Below, one piece after another: positions 45,024 to 57,350 of a DNA stretch of 64,000 nucleotides. The notes beneath the pieces were generated by a model. That model made no database searches, was not told the origin of the DNA, and saw nothing but the letters and a program-made list of their open reading frames with translations. The position numbers and the translations under genes were made by a program. Each line of letters begins with the position of its first letter. The first letter of the stretch is position 1. The stretch comes from Mangifera indica. Its lineage: Eukaryota > Streptophyta > Magnoliopsida > Sapindales > Anacardiaceae. Location of the stretch: positions 8,618,001-8,682,000 of the forward strand of contig NC_058152.1 in NCBI RefSeq assembly GCF_011075055.1. Direction: 5' to 3'.

Positions 45024-46051
45024 TGGTGCATATTCAACCAAACATGCAACAAGAAACCAAAAATCAAAAACTGTTTTCACTGTTCATGTGGTATGAGCAG
45101 TTTTTTTGTTCTTGCAGTTTAACCAACCAAATCAACTCCAAATCCAACCGAATTCATTTCATCATAATCACAACACAATGAACTTTCTTTCAAGCTATGG
45201 ACGTACACAATTGGAGTAGATTAAGGCAATCAAATTACAAGTAGAATGCAGTGGCAGAAATGGTAATTATGTTACAACTCTCTGCCATAATCAAAATTAA
45301 CACACATACACACTCTAATTTGGATTTCTAAGGAAACATAAAGTGTAACCAAGGCATAAAGGAAAGTTCCACCAACCTTGGGGCCTTCCACCACCAATCT
45401 TCCACCAAGAATGATTGGATAAAGGAAATAAGAAAGAGAGCCAACAAAGCTCCTTCAAGTTTTCATTCCAAAGTAAAAAAACTACATTTTACAAAGCATA
45501 ACCACTTTATATGGGAATAAGTGGCGGCAAGATATATGTGTACATAGCCTTTTAATAAATTAGTTCACCCTAGCCCTTAATTCACTCTAAACCACACAAA
45601 ATAAGTCATGCCATACTTTAAATAAATGCAATAGGACAAAATGTTACTATTATTCCATAAAAAGTGGGCTCTTGTCTTCACCAAAGCTCTCCTTTCATCC
45701 AATTTTGTCCAACTCTCCCAATTGGGCTTTGAACACCTTTTTGGGCTTCAAAATGGAGTGATGGATGGTTGTAACTTCACTTGGGCTTCTCAAAATGATG
45801 CTTGGACGTTTGGACCATTGATGGACTTCAAAAGTTGCACTTTTGGATCAATTGGAGCAAGCTATTCATTTAGACCTTGGGTGGATGTAATAAGACTATA
45901 TCCAAAAGTGGTTTTGGGCCAAAATTGAAGGTGCAATGCTTCCTTTGGCTTGGGATTTGTTGGAACTTCATTCTTCTTGGCTTCAAAGGTTGCATGGAGA
46001 CTTAAGGATGACTTGGAACCCAAAAATGACAATGGAGCCACATATACATCA
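45024..46051 (-). repeat. 5' LTR of the Gag-only element
   Basis: 1028 bp; ends in GCACCA next to the primer site. Differences from the other LTR are single-base substitutions with no indels seen. Confidence 0.92.
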
Positions 46052-47667
46052 TCAACCATGCACATGGTGTGAGGAGGTGATAACCATGCACATGTATAGT
46101 GTTATCCGATACCATGAAGAAAGTAATGAGTTGATCGAGACATACTTGTAGTGCTAGCCATACATAGGCTTTGTATATGTTAGCTAAACTGTTGAGTGCT
46201 AATTATATATGTGGTTTAAAGAGAGTCATGCTTGAAGTGGTGTTCCAGCCCTACACAGGCTTTACCTTGTATATAAAGGCATACATTCAATTTTGGAAGT
46301 TTGTGTGTGAAAAACCCTACCCGCAACACTTTTTGTCTCTTCTTCCCATGAATATTGAGCATCCAACAAGAGCCCTAGGAACATCTTCACTTGGATTTCC
46401 TCTTTTGTGTTCACACTCTGCATGGATACCAAGATGTTGCCTTTTGAGGATTGGATAGTGTACCATCTCAAGCCATGTGAAGTTTTGAAGAGGTCATGTA
46501 ACATCCGAATTCAAGTGTGTCAGTAAACTCCACTTCCAAAATTACCCCTAAAGTTGATTTTATAACTTGTTGTTTAAAGAAATTGCAAAAAAATTATAGA
46601 AAACTACTAAATGAGCAATAATTTTCAAAGGGGGTAAAATGGTCATTTTATAAAGATTCAAGGGACAAAGTGGGAATTAAAATTGAATGGCACACTTGAA
46701 ATTATATGGTGGTGCTAAGGGTTTTTGGTAATTGGCTAAGGATAAAATAGTAATTTATGGAAAAGATTAAGGGCAAAATGGTCTAAAAGGCTTATAAACT
46801 TATGCCTGTTCATTTCCTTCTTCATTTTAGTCGAGAACTCCATAATTTTTAGCTAAGCTTTTTCCCTTAACCAAAATTCACCAAAAAACCTAGCTAAACC
46901 ACCTAATTTCCAGAGGCTCCAGTTATAAAAGTGTAGATCTGTCAATTCTGGTCAGTTCTAAGGTAAGAAATTTAATTTTTAAGCGATGTGAAATTTAGAG
47001 TTTTGATGGATGATTATATTTTTGGTTGATTAAGGTTGCCAGAAAGAAGAAAAGAATGTGAATAAGCTTAAATCACCAAATTAGCAAAGAAAAGGTAAGA
47101 ATTTCATACTCTACATATTTGAAGTAAATTTGAGTTAGGTTATTTAAATAACCTTTACTTATATAAGTGTGTAAAGTATTAGAATTAAAGTGATTTATGC
47201 TTAAAAGGATAAAGAAATTCATTAGGATTATGATGTAATTTTTGGCCATAAGGGTAAAAAGGTAAATTTTGGCCATAAAGGCAAAAATGTCATTTTATGT
47301 GATATAGGTTAATTTTGCTTAATTATGTGCATAATATGTGTAATAACCCTTATATTAAGCCTACATTGTATATTTTGAAATTAATTAAATGTATGAGATA
47401 TATATAAATGCATGAGAAGAGAATATCATGTTTGATAAGGAATGAAAAGAATAAGGGAAAACAATGAATGAGTATATTTCATATCATGATTATATATGCA
47501 TACATGAGGAATCATAACATATACATGATTTAGAAAAAAATAAAAAAAGAGGAAAAATATTTTCTAAGTCATGCATGTTTTCAGAAAATGGAAAATAAGT
47601 ATTTTTGGTTATATAATGACTCATATGATACAGGAAAGCAGAAAACATACTTAAAATCCTTACACGT

Positions 47668-47815
47668 GAGCTGTACTGTGTGGACAACAAAGAAAATAAT
47701 CGGTTATACTGTGTGGACAACCAGCTGTACTGTGTGAACAACAAAGAAAAAATATCAGCTGTACTGTGTGGACAACCAAAGAAAAATATTAGCTGTACTG
47801 TGTGGACAGCAAAGA
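47668..47815 (+). repeat. Minisatellite in 5' LTR
   Basis: Five units of about 28-35 bp, each 'AGCTGTACTGTGTGGACA' then 'ACAAAGAAAAATAT'. The same array, with seven or so units, is at 55062-55285. Confidence 0.88.
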
Positions 47816-47825
47816 AAAAAAATAT

Positions 47826-47963
47826 GCGTGTAAGAGAGAATTGTACTTTGTATGGTGACTGCAAGTACTGTCATATGTAGTTTAGATCGATCAAGCGTGT
47901 AAGAGAGAATTGTACTTTGTATGGTGACTGCAAGTACTGTCATATGTTGTCTAGATCGATCAA
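47826..47963 (+). repeat. 69-bp tandem duplication, 5' LTR only
   Basis: Units 47826-47894 and 47895-47963, nearly identical, starting GCGTGTAAGAGAG. The 3' LTR has a single copy (near 55287-55355), so the duplication arose after insertion. Confidence 0.9.
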
Positions 47964-48540
47964 TGAGAAAGAAAAAGAAAAAAATTAGTAAATAATTTAT
48001 GAAAGTCATTTGTATTAGAATTATGCATGTAAGCTGTGTGACTGATAAAAAGTTGAGAAAGATGTACGATCAGAAAATAGAAATGTCATGGCACTCATCT
48101 ATGCATAAATTATAACGAGTGAATCATATCTGTATAAGAAGGAAATGAATAACTATGTGAAAGAAAAGAATTATGATACGTGTTAAATGCGTGTTTTGTG
48201 TCAATTATTTTGTTGTAAATAGCTCAGACACGCTGAGTATGAAAAAAATTAGTATCGGTATAAGATATTTTGAGTATTGAGTATGATTTTCTTACTGAGC
48301 CATAGTCGCTCACTCCATTTAATTTAATATTTTACAGGTAAAGAAATACAACAAAGGTTCCCGGGGAGCACTAGTGAGACATGAGGCTGAGGGAGAAAGA
48401 CACCATAATCTTGTTGATTTATATGTTTTGATGTATATGTGAATATATGCATATATATACATATACTTGATATAGATATTGGTGGATATGTATACATTTT
48501 GTTTCTTATATGTATATATGTGAATGTGTATAGTTATATC

Positions 48541-48609
48541 TATATATGTACATATATATATATATACATATATATATACATATATATATATATACATATA
48601 TATATATAC

Positions 48610-48686
<77 letters not shown>

Positions 48687-48700
48687 GATATATATATATG
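48541..48700. repeat. TA/TACA microsatellite in 5' LTR
   Basis: TATATATATATACA-type blocks repeated at about 20 bp, then pure TA. ORFs reading Tyr/Ile repeats across it are spurious. Confidence 0.9.
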
Positions 48701-48955
48701 ACTAGTTATAAAAATTGATTATAAAGTTCTGTGGGTGATAATTTTTATAATGGTTATTATTATGTACTTATTTGATTAATTGTGATTAAGTTGATAAAAA
48801 TTCAGTCGGTTGGTAGGACTGCATTATGTGAATTGCTAATTGGGAGTGTTACAGGACATAATTAAAAAGAGAAAATATTTCCTGGGCCCTCTAAAATAAG
48901 GGAACTCTTGCCGTTTTTCTGTAACACACCCAATGGTTAGGAGAGGTTACATTTT

Positions 48956-48967
48956 TGATATCAGAGC
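48956..48967 (+). other. Primer binding site of gypsy element 3
   Basis: TGATATCAGAGC, one mismatch from the initiator-Met-tRNA primer site, four bases after the 5' LTR. Confidence 0.8.
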
Positions 48968-49170
48968 GCGATTTTGGACGTTTAAAGGAAGATATAATAG
49001 AATGTGTTGTAATATAATATAATATTTATATATAGTTTTGCATTCTAATATTGCACAGGTGCCCTTCATGTCTCACAGATCAGCTCTCGAGAATCGACTG
49101 TAGTAAGTTGTTTTCTTTACCTGTATTCAAATAATAGAATATTATGTAATTACACTTATGCAGTTATTAG

Positions 49171-52100
49171 ATGAGGAGTACCACAAGACAAGGACGAGAA
49201 CGGGGTCATGGAAGGGGTATTTAGAAAGGGACAGGAGAACCGTCTAACCCTGCCCCGTCAGTTGGTTCAGGATTTGGGCTAGTAGAAATAAGAGATATAG
49301 TCCATTAGGTGTTGACTGAGAGTCAAGATAGACCCACACCTGAAAATATAGCCAGAGATGCCATCTGAGATGAGATTACAAGTGAGATTCGTGAGGAAGT
49401 CATAGAAGAAATCAGAAATGAAATGAGGAATGAAGGGAGAGGGGAAATTAGAGCTCAAAGGCGACTTGAGCCCATTTATTCCTTACCTAATCAGCATACC
49501 CCTCCTGAATTTAAAGGTACTAAAGATCCTTTAGTGGCTGATGAATGGATCAAGCAGGTGGAAAGTACTATGGATTTATTTCCTATGACTGATAGAGAAA
49601 AAATTTGGTATGCCAGTTTCTTGATAAGGGGAGAGACCCGTGTATGGTGAGACCTAGTTAAAGAAACCAGAAATGTGGATCTGATGACCTGGAAAGACTT
49701 TAGAAGGGTATTTGAGGCCCAATACAGAACCGCTGATGTGGTAGCAGTCAAAGTTTAGGAGTTCATTTCTTTACAGCAGAGAGAGGGTTCAGTAAAGCAT
49801 TATTCTACCCGTTTTGATGTCTTATCTAGTTTTGCTCCAGGTATGGTGAGTACACCTAGTTTCCGGCTAGACAGATTTCTTTAGGGCCTTAGACCAGAGA
49901 TAACCTTGCATGTATTAGCTGTACCACAACCTCCTCAAACTTATAAAGAGGCATTGGAGAGAGCATTGAGGTTAGAGGTATATGTTAATAAGCTACCCAG
50001 GAATGCACCTTCTATGTCAACACCTCTATCATTGACAGCACCTCAAACAGTGATGCCAAATCGGTCAGCTTTACCTGCTTCATTAGCTATTTCAACACCT
50101 GCTATAGCATCAGGGGGTAGTTCAATTAGCTCCAGTTTCAGAAACAATAGGGGAAAAAGAAAATTTCAGTCAAAAGCAAATAAAAAAGGCGGGAAAAGTG
50201 ACAAGAAGCCTAGAAAAGAAAATATTCCCCAGTGTCAGATTTGTGGGAGACGTCATAGCAGGGAATGTTGGTACCAGCAGAAACAGGTGATTTGTTATAG
50301 ATGCCGACAGCCAGGGCATATAGCCAAAGATTGCCAAAGTACCGAAGTGCCAGTTCAGATACAACCACCACAAAGCCTAATTCCGCTAGTGCAACTAGGG
50401 AGAGGTACTAATGCACGAGTCTATACAGCTACCCATAGTCAGGTAGAGGCTAGCGCATCTGCAGTTACTAGTCAGATCTTTTTCCACTCTATTTCCTTAT
50501 ATGTATTAATTGATTTAGGAGCTACACACTCCTTTATTGCACCAGGGGTTATTGAAAGGGTAGGTTTAGTGTCTGTTAGATCTACCCATTCTTTTAGAGT
50601 TGAGATGCCAGATGGTGAGAGTGTGATTACGGATAAGATGTTAAAAGACCAGAGAGTAGTAATACATGAGAGAGAGTTAAAGGTGGACTTGATTGTCTTT
50701 AATATGCCCGATTTTGATGTTATTTTAGGCATGAATTTCTTAAAAAGATATGGAGTCGAGATTGACTATAGAAAGAAAAAGGCTCGATTCCAACTTGATA
50801 ATGGGGATTACTTTAATTTCGGAGAGGGCCATTAGCCTAGTATGATGATCAGTAGTGTAAAGGCACAAAAATGATTGAAAAATGGGTGTACGGGATATTT
50901 AGCTCATATGGTGCATGAGCATGATATCCAAAGATTGGGTGTTCATGATGTTCCAATAGTACGAGATTTCTCAGATATCTTTCCTGATGAGCTACCAGGT
51001 TTACCTCCAGAGAGAGAGTTAGAGTTTAGTATAGAGTTAGAACCTGGCTCAGCCCCAATTTCAAAAGCCCCTTACCGAATGGCTCCAGCTGAATTACAAG
51101 AATTAAAGAAACAGTTGTAAAAACTTTTAGATAAGGGTTTTATTAGATCTAGTCACTCTCCTTGGGGAGCACCCATACTATTTGTCAAAAAGAAAGATGG
51201 GTTGCTTCGTATGTGCATAGATTACAGAGAGTTGAATAAACTTACAGTGAAGAATAAATACCCGTTGCCTCGAATTGATGATTTATTTGATCAATTGAAA
51301 GGACCTTCTGTGTTTTCCAAAATTGACTTAAGATCAGGTTATCACCAAGTGAGGATTACAGAGCAAGATATTCCAAAGAAAGCCTTTTGGACCCGCTACG
51401 GGCACTACGAGTTTGTGGTAATGCCCTTTGGATTGACTAATGCTCCAGCAATCTTTATGGATTTAATGAATCGAGTATTTCATGATTGCCTTGACAAATT
51501 CCTGATGGTATTTATTGATGATATCTTGATATATTCTAAATTAGAAGAAGAACATGTCGAACACTTGAGATTTATGCTACAAAGATTGAGAGAAACGAAA
51601 TTGTATGCCAAATTCTCTAAGTGTGAATTCTGGTTAGATCGAGTAGTATTTTTGGGACATGTGGTTACTAAGGAAGGTATAGTTGTAGACCCTAGTAAAG
51701 TGGAAACAATACTTGAATAGGCGAGGCCGAAGATTGTGAAAGAGATCAGAAGTTTTTTAGGGCTAGCTGGCTATTACAGGAGATTTGTACAGGGTTTTGC
51801 CCAGTTGGCCAAGCCACTTATAGCTCTTACCAGACAAGGAACTCATTTTTTATAGACTGATGCTTATGAAAAGAGTTTCCAAGAGCTAAAAAGACGGTTG
51901 ACTACAACTCCTATTTTAGTATTACCAGAGGAAGGTGTAGATTATGATATTTATTGTGATGCCTCGCATAATGGCTTAGGAGCCGTGCTGATGCAAAGGG
52001 GTAAGGTGATAGCGTATGCCTTTCGGCAGTTAAAAGATTATGAAACACACTACCCTACCCATGATTTAGAGTTAGCAGTAGTGGTTTTTGCTTTAAAAAT

Positions 52101-53852
52101 TTGGAGGCATTATTTATATGGAGTTAAATGTAATATCTACACCGACCATAAAAGTCTAAAATATTTTTTTCACTCAGAAAGACTTGAACATGAGATAAAG
52201 AAGATGGTTGGAGCTAGTCAAAGATTATGAATGTGATATTAAATATCATCTGAGTAAAGCAAATGTGGTAGCCGATGCCTTAAGTAGAAAGATTATCACA
52301 GCTCACCTCACCATTTAGATAGAGTTACAGAAAAAGTTTCAGAGGGAACAGATTAAGGTGATAAGAAGTCAAATGGCCAGATTGGAAATTCAACCTAATC
52401 TCTTCAATGAAATAAAAGAGAAACAAGTAGAAGATTTGTGGTGCCAGAAAATAAGTCAACAGATATGTGAAGGGAAAGCAACTAAGTTTCAAATGATAGA
52501 TGGAGTGCTCAAGTTCAGAAACAGGGTATGTATTCCCCAAGATTTGGAGTTGAGAAAGAAAATCTTAAGTGAAGCACATGATACACTTTACATTGCCCAC
52601 CCTTGGGGGGGGGGGGGGGTGGGGGGTAAAGATGTATCAGGATTTAAAGAAAACTTATTGGTGGATACGTATGAAGAAAGATATTGGTGACTATGTAGCT
52701 AAGTGCTTGGTATGTCAACAGGTCAAGGCCGAGCATCAGAGACCTTCAGGTTTGCTCTACCCACTTAGTGTTCCTGAATGAAAATAGGAAGATATTTCAA
52801 TGGATTTCATCATTGGCCTACCTCGAGTACAAAAAGGCTATAATGCATTATGGGTGATTGTAGATAGATTGACTAAATCGACCCATTTTATTCCAGTGAA
52901 AGATAGTTTTGCTTCAGATCAACTAGCCCAGATTTATATACGGGAGATTGTGAGATTACATGGCGCACCCAAAACTATTGTGTCAGATAGAGACCCCAGA
53001 TTTGTTTCAGCTTTTTGGGGTAGCTTATAAAGAGCATTGGGTACTAAGCTGGCATTTAGCACAACATATCATCCTCGAACAGATGGCCAGACAGAAAGGG
53101 TGAATCAAATATTAGAGAATATGTTGAGGGCATGTTGCTTAGATTACAAAATGACTTGGCATGAAATGGTTCCATTGATAGAATTCGCATATAATAATAG
53201 TTACTAGTCCACTATTAAAATGGCACCATATGAGGCTCTTTATGGAAGAAAGTATAGATTTTCATTACATTGGGATGACATAGGAGAGCGAGATGATTTG
53301 AGTCAAGTTCTTGGGCCTGAGTTAACCCAAAGGATAGTGGAAGATATAAAGACTATCAAGACTAGAATGAAGCAAGCTCAAGATAGACAAAAGAGCTATG
53401 CAGATTTGAAAAGGAAAGAAGTAGAGTTTCAATTGAGTGACAAAGTTTTTGTGAAAATAGCCCCTTATAAGCACGTGATGAGATTTGGAAGAAAAGGGAA
53501 ACTTGCTCCAAGATTTATTGGCCTATTTGAAATTTTAGAAAGAGTGGGCAAGGTGGCTTATAAATTTGCACTTCCACCTAGTATGGATCGAGTTCATAAT
53601 GTATTTCATATTTCTTTATTGAGAAAATACATTAGCGATCCTTCACATGTCTTGAAATCAGATGATATGGAATTAAAAGAAGATTTAGCTTATGAGGAGC
53701 AACCGATGCAAATACTAGACAGAAAAATAAAAGAGCTCCGAAATAAGACAATTCCATTAGTGAAAGTATTATGGAAGAATCATAAGGTGGAAGAAGCCAC
53801 ATGGGAGGTTGAACAACAAATGAGAGAGAAATTTCCCAACCTATTTGTTTAA
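49171..53852 (+). pseudogene. Gag-pol of gypsy element 3
   Basis: One frame from ATG 49171 to about 52165, broken only by stops (e.g. 49222, 49648, 49756, 49882, 50833, 50872, 51118, 51718, 51853). Order: Gag ('FKGTKDPLVADEWIKQVEST'), zinc knuckles 'CQICGRRHSRECW' and 'CYRCRQPGHIAKDC', protease ('IDLGATHSFIAPG', Ser of D-S-G changed to Leu), RT with intact FIDD (near 51515-51526), and RNase H ('[14 protein letters not shown]'). After a T-run frameshift near 52167 come the HHCC finger (broken by a G-run), the integrase core with D, D and E all readable ('VDRLTKS', 'SDRDPRF', 'TERVNQ') and a chromodomain-like C-terminus ('VLWKNHKVEEATWE'). Stop TAA at 53850-53852. Confidence 0.9.
52605..52626 (+). 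repeat. G homopolymer in integrase zinc finger
   Basis: G(15)-T-G(6) where relatives have a short Pro-Gly-Gly coding stretch. It shifts the frame. Confidence 0.9.
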
Positions 53853-53874
53853 ATTTCGTAGACAAAATTCTTTT

Positions 53875-53888
53875 AAGTGGGGAAGAAA
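53875..53888 (+). other. Polypurine tract of gypsy element 3
   Basis: AAGTGGGGAAGAAA directly before the 3' LTR TGTAAC. Confidence 0.75.
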
Positions 53889-55926
53889 TGTAACATTCAA
53901 ATTCAGGTGTGTTAGTAAACTCCCACTTCCAAAATTACCCCTAGAGTTGATTTTATAACTTCTTGTTTAAAGAAATTGCAAAAGAATTATAGAAAACTAC
54001 TAAATGAGCAATAATTTTCAAAGAGGGTAAAATGGTCATTTTATAAAAATTTAAGGGACAAAGTGGAAATTAAAATTGAATGGCACACTTGAAATTATAT
54101 GGTGGTGCTAAAGTTTTTTGGTAATTGACTAAGGATAAAATAGTAATTTATGGAAAAGATTAAGGGCAAAATGGTCCAAAAGGCTTATAAACTTATGCCT
54201 ATTCATTTCCTTCTTCATTTTAGTCGAGAACTCCATAATTTTTAACTAAGCTTTTTCCCTTAACCAAAATTCACTAAAAAACCTAACTAAACCATCTAAT
54301 TTCCAAAGACTCGAGTTATAAAAAGTATAGATTTGTCAATTTTGGTCAGTTCTAAGGTAAGAAATTTAATTTTTAAGTGATGTGAAATTTAGAGTTTTGA
54401 TGGATGATTATATTTTTGGTTGATTAAGGTTGTCAGAAAGAAGAAAAAAGGTGAATAAGCTTAAATCACCAAATTAGCAAAGAAAATGTAAGAATTTCAT
54501 ACTTTACATACTTGAAGTAAATTTGAGTTAGGTTATTTAAATAACCTTTACTTATATAAGTGTGTAAGATATTAGAATTAAAGTGATTTATGCTTAAAAG
54601 GATAAAGAAATTCATTAGGATTCATGATGTAATTTTTGGCCATAAGGGTAAAAAGGTAAATTTTGGCTATAAGGGCAAAAATGTCATTTATGTGATATAG
54701 GTTAATTTTGCTTAATTATGTGCATAATATGTGTAATAACCCTTATATTAAGCCTACATTGTATATTTTGAAATTAATTAAATGTATGAGATATATATAA
54801 ATGTATGAGAAGAGAATATGATATTTGATAAGGAATGAAAAGAATAAGGGAAAACAATGAATGGGTATATTTCATATTATGATTATATATGCATACATGA
54901 GGAATCATAATATATGCATGATTTAGAAAAAAATGAAGAAAGAGGAAAAACATTTTCTAAGTCATGCATGTTTTCAGAAAATGGAAAATAAGTATTTTTG
55001 GTTTTATAATGACTCATATGATTCAGGAAAGCAGAAAACATATTTAAAATCCTTACACGCGAGCTGTACTGTGTGGACAGCAAAGAAAATAATCGGTTGT
55101 ACTGTGTGGACAACCAGCTATACTATGTGGACAACAAAGAAAAAATATTAGTTGTAACTGTGTGGACAGCCAAAGAAAAATATTAGTTGTACTGTGTGGA
55201 TAGCAAAGAAAAATATTAGCTATACTGTGTAGATAGCAAAGAAAAATATTAGCTGTACTGTGTGGACAGCAAAGAAAAAAAAATATGCGTGTAAGAGAAA
55301 ATTGTACTTTGTATGGTGACTGTAAGTATTGTCATATGTAGTCTAGATCAGTCAATGAGAAAGAGAGAAAAAAAAATTAGTACATAATTTATGAAAGTCA
55401 TTTGTATTAGAATTATGCATGCAAGTCTGTGTGGCTGATAAAGAGTTGAGAAAGATGTACGATCAGAAAATAGAAATGTCATGGCACTCATCCATGCATA
55501 AATCATAACGAGTGAATCATATCTGTATAGTAAGGAAATGAATAAATGTGTGAAAGAAAAGAATTATGATACGTGTTAAATATGTGTTCTGTGTCAATTA
55601 TTTTGTTGTAAATAGCTCAGACACGCTGAGTATGGAAAATATTAGTACTGGTATAAAATACTTTAAGTATTGAGTATGATTTTCTTACTGAGCCATAATC
55701 GCTCACTCCGTTTAATTTAATATTTTACAGGTAAAGAAATGCAGCAAAGGTTCCTAGGGAGCACTAGTAAGACATAAGGCTAAGGGAGAAAGGCACCATA
55801 ATCTTGTTGATTTATATGTTTTGATGTATATGTGAATATATGCATATATATACATATACTTGATGTAGATATTGGTGGATATGTATACATTTTGTTTCTT
55901 ATATGGATATATGTGATTGTGTATAG

Positions 55927-55993
<67 letters not shown>

Positions 55994-56228
55994 TAGTTAT
56001 AAAAATCGATTATAAAGTTTTGTGGGTGATAATTTTTATTGTACTTATTTGATTAATTGTGATTAAGTTGATAAAAATCCAGTTGGTTGGTAGGACTGGT
56101 TTATGTGAATTGCTAATTAGGAGTGTTACAAGGCATAATTAAAAAGAGAAAATATTCCCCGGACCCTCTAAAATAGGGGAACTCTTATCGTTTTTTTGTA
56201 ACACACCCAATGGTTAGGAGAGGTTACA
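53889..56228 (+). repeat. 3' LTR of gypsy element 3 (2340 bp)
   Basis: Starts TGTAACATTC and ends AGAGGTTACA. It contains the minisatellite at 55062-55285 and a pure (TA)n tract at 55928-55990. Confidence 0.92.
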
Positions 56229-56400
56229 GATCATCAATATAGGTATAAATCTAGAATACCCTATAAGTGTTTTTGCATGTTTATGAATTTTGTCTAAAAC
56301 GGGTATCCTAGTTAGAGTTTTCAAAATTGTTTTATTTTTTTTAAATTCTAAATTTCGCTACTCTTTCAGTTAACGGTGCCCTAAAAACCCTATAGTTCAT

Positions 56401-57350
56401 GACCTATCTGAAGAAAGATAAAATCACAAAGGTGTGAATAGGGATATTCATGGTTCTATTCATCTTCATGGACAAGTCAATTTCGTTCTATGAATAGAGT
56501 TGTATCAAGCATGCACGATCGTTCATCATGTCTACACCTACTTTTTTTATGTTTTGTCCATTTAATAATGTTTTAATGCATTTCTTTGACAATGTTAGTC
56601 ATTCTAACTTGGTTTTTATCATTATCAAAACACTTAGGGATCTAAGAAGTTATCCTTTTTTTATTGATGACGAAAACTAAGTTTGAAAAATGCAATCAAA
56701 TAAGTTCAAAAACTCCCTTTTAATGAATCTAAGCTTTTTCTAACTCTAACACATTTGTACAAGTTTTACCCAGTTCTTAAGCAAGTTAAACAAATTTAAA
56801 AAAAAAAAATTGATATAATTTCCCTTTAACACCAATCTCTCCCTCTTTTAGCATTAATCAAAAAGCATATTCACAGCCATTTCATCACAAACATTAATGA
56901 AAATGTTCAAGATAGTATGAACCAATATAGCATCAACCAACATTTCAACTAAATTTCATAATCATTTCAACAATGTTAAGAAGGCATTTGTACATTGTTC
57001 CAAAATTAACACCAAGTCATCAAAGCTAATATCAACACCATACAAAATTCATCAAGGTTGAAACTTTCAAATATCAATAGAGATAAGTATCATGTCATCA
57101 AATTTAAGTAAAGATGTTCTTCAAAATGATATGAAAGAGCAAAATGAGTTATAATAATTCATGAAAGGCTATGTGATGAGGGACGAAGGCATTCAATATG
57201 TGAAAGGAAAACAAGGCTTAAACATAAGGAGAAAAGATATGAAAAGATGATTCAAGGCAAGAGGGAGGTTAAGTGGAAGAGGCAAATGAAAAAGAGATTA
57301 ATGGAAAACTATGGAAAGAAGGTGGTAAGGTAGAAAGCATAAAAAACTTG
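56401..57350. other. Unassigned AT-rich sequence
   Basis: No coding region or repeat recognised. Confidence 0.4.

Larger units (their letters stand above)
41932..46051 (-). mobile_element. Gag-protease-only LTR element (TR-GAG-like), young
   Basis: Two 1028-bp LTRs (41932-42959, 45024-46051) in direct orientation, same length, differing at about ten positions by eye. On the minus strand they start TGATGTATATG and end GCACCA. Internal region of only 2064 bp: primer site, one long Gag-protease frame, then directly the polypurine tract and 3' LTR. No RT, RNase H or integrase, so it must be mobilised by an autonomous relative. Near-match duplication TAAAC/TCAAC. Solo LTRs of this family are at 21911-22903 and 27229-29268. 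Confidence 0.9.
46497..48951 (+). repeat. 5' LTR of gypsy element 3 (2455 bp)
   Basis: Starts TGTAACATCC and ends AGAGGTTACA. It holds a minisatellite (47668-47815), a 69-bp tandem duplication (47826-47963) and TA-rich repeats (48541-48700), which make it longer than the 3' LTR. Confidence 0.92.
46497..56228 (+). mobile_element. Complete but decayed Ty3/gypsy element 3 (chromodomain type)
   Basis: A 9.7-kb element with LTRs at 46497-48951 and 53889-56228 (TGTAAC...GTTACA), primer site, Gag, protease, RT, RNase H, integrase with a chromodomain-like tail, and a purine-rich tract before the 3' LTR. Near-match duplication GGTCA (46492-46496) and GATCA (56229-56233). Sampled LTR divergence is about 5% over the first 330 bp, so it is older than the Gag-only element. 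It best fits the chromovirus (Del/Tekay-like) branch. More than ten stops or frameshifts prevent a product. Confidence 0.92.
40847..56400 (+). repeat. Possible old LTR-like unit split by two insertions
   Basis: Non-coding sequence 40847-41931, 46052-46496 and 56229-56400 appears to be one unit: each break carries a near-matching 5-bp duplication (TAAAC/TCAAC and GGTCA/GATCA). It starts TGTTAAAATCG and contains TATATAAAGG (46270-46278) followed by a transcript-like stretch, as an LTR would. I did not find a partner copy, so the LTR call is an inference; the rejoining is better supported. Confidence 0.45.

Noticed and set aside
47668..47815. Regular repeats suggesting a CRISPR array
   Set aside because: Units are degenerate, directly adjacent and inside a plant LTR; there are no unique spacers and no cas genes.
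47490..48009. Overlapping ORFs with repeated 'VHTVQ/STQYS' motifs
   Set aside because: Produced by the LTR minisatellite; the same frames appear at 54883-55151 in the other LTR.
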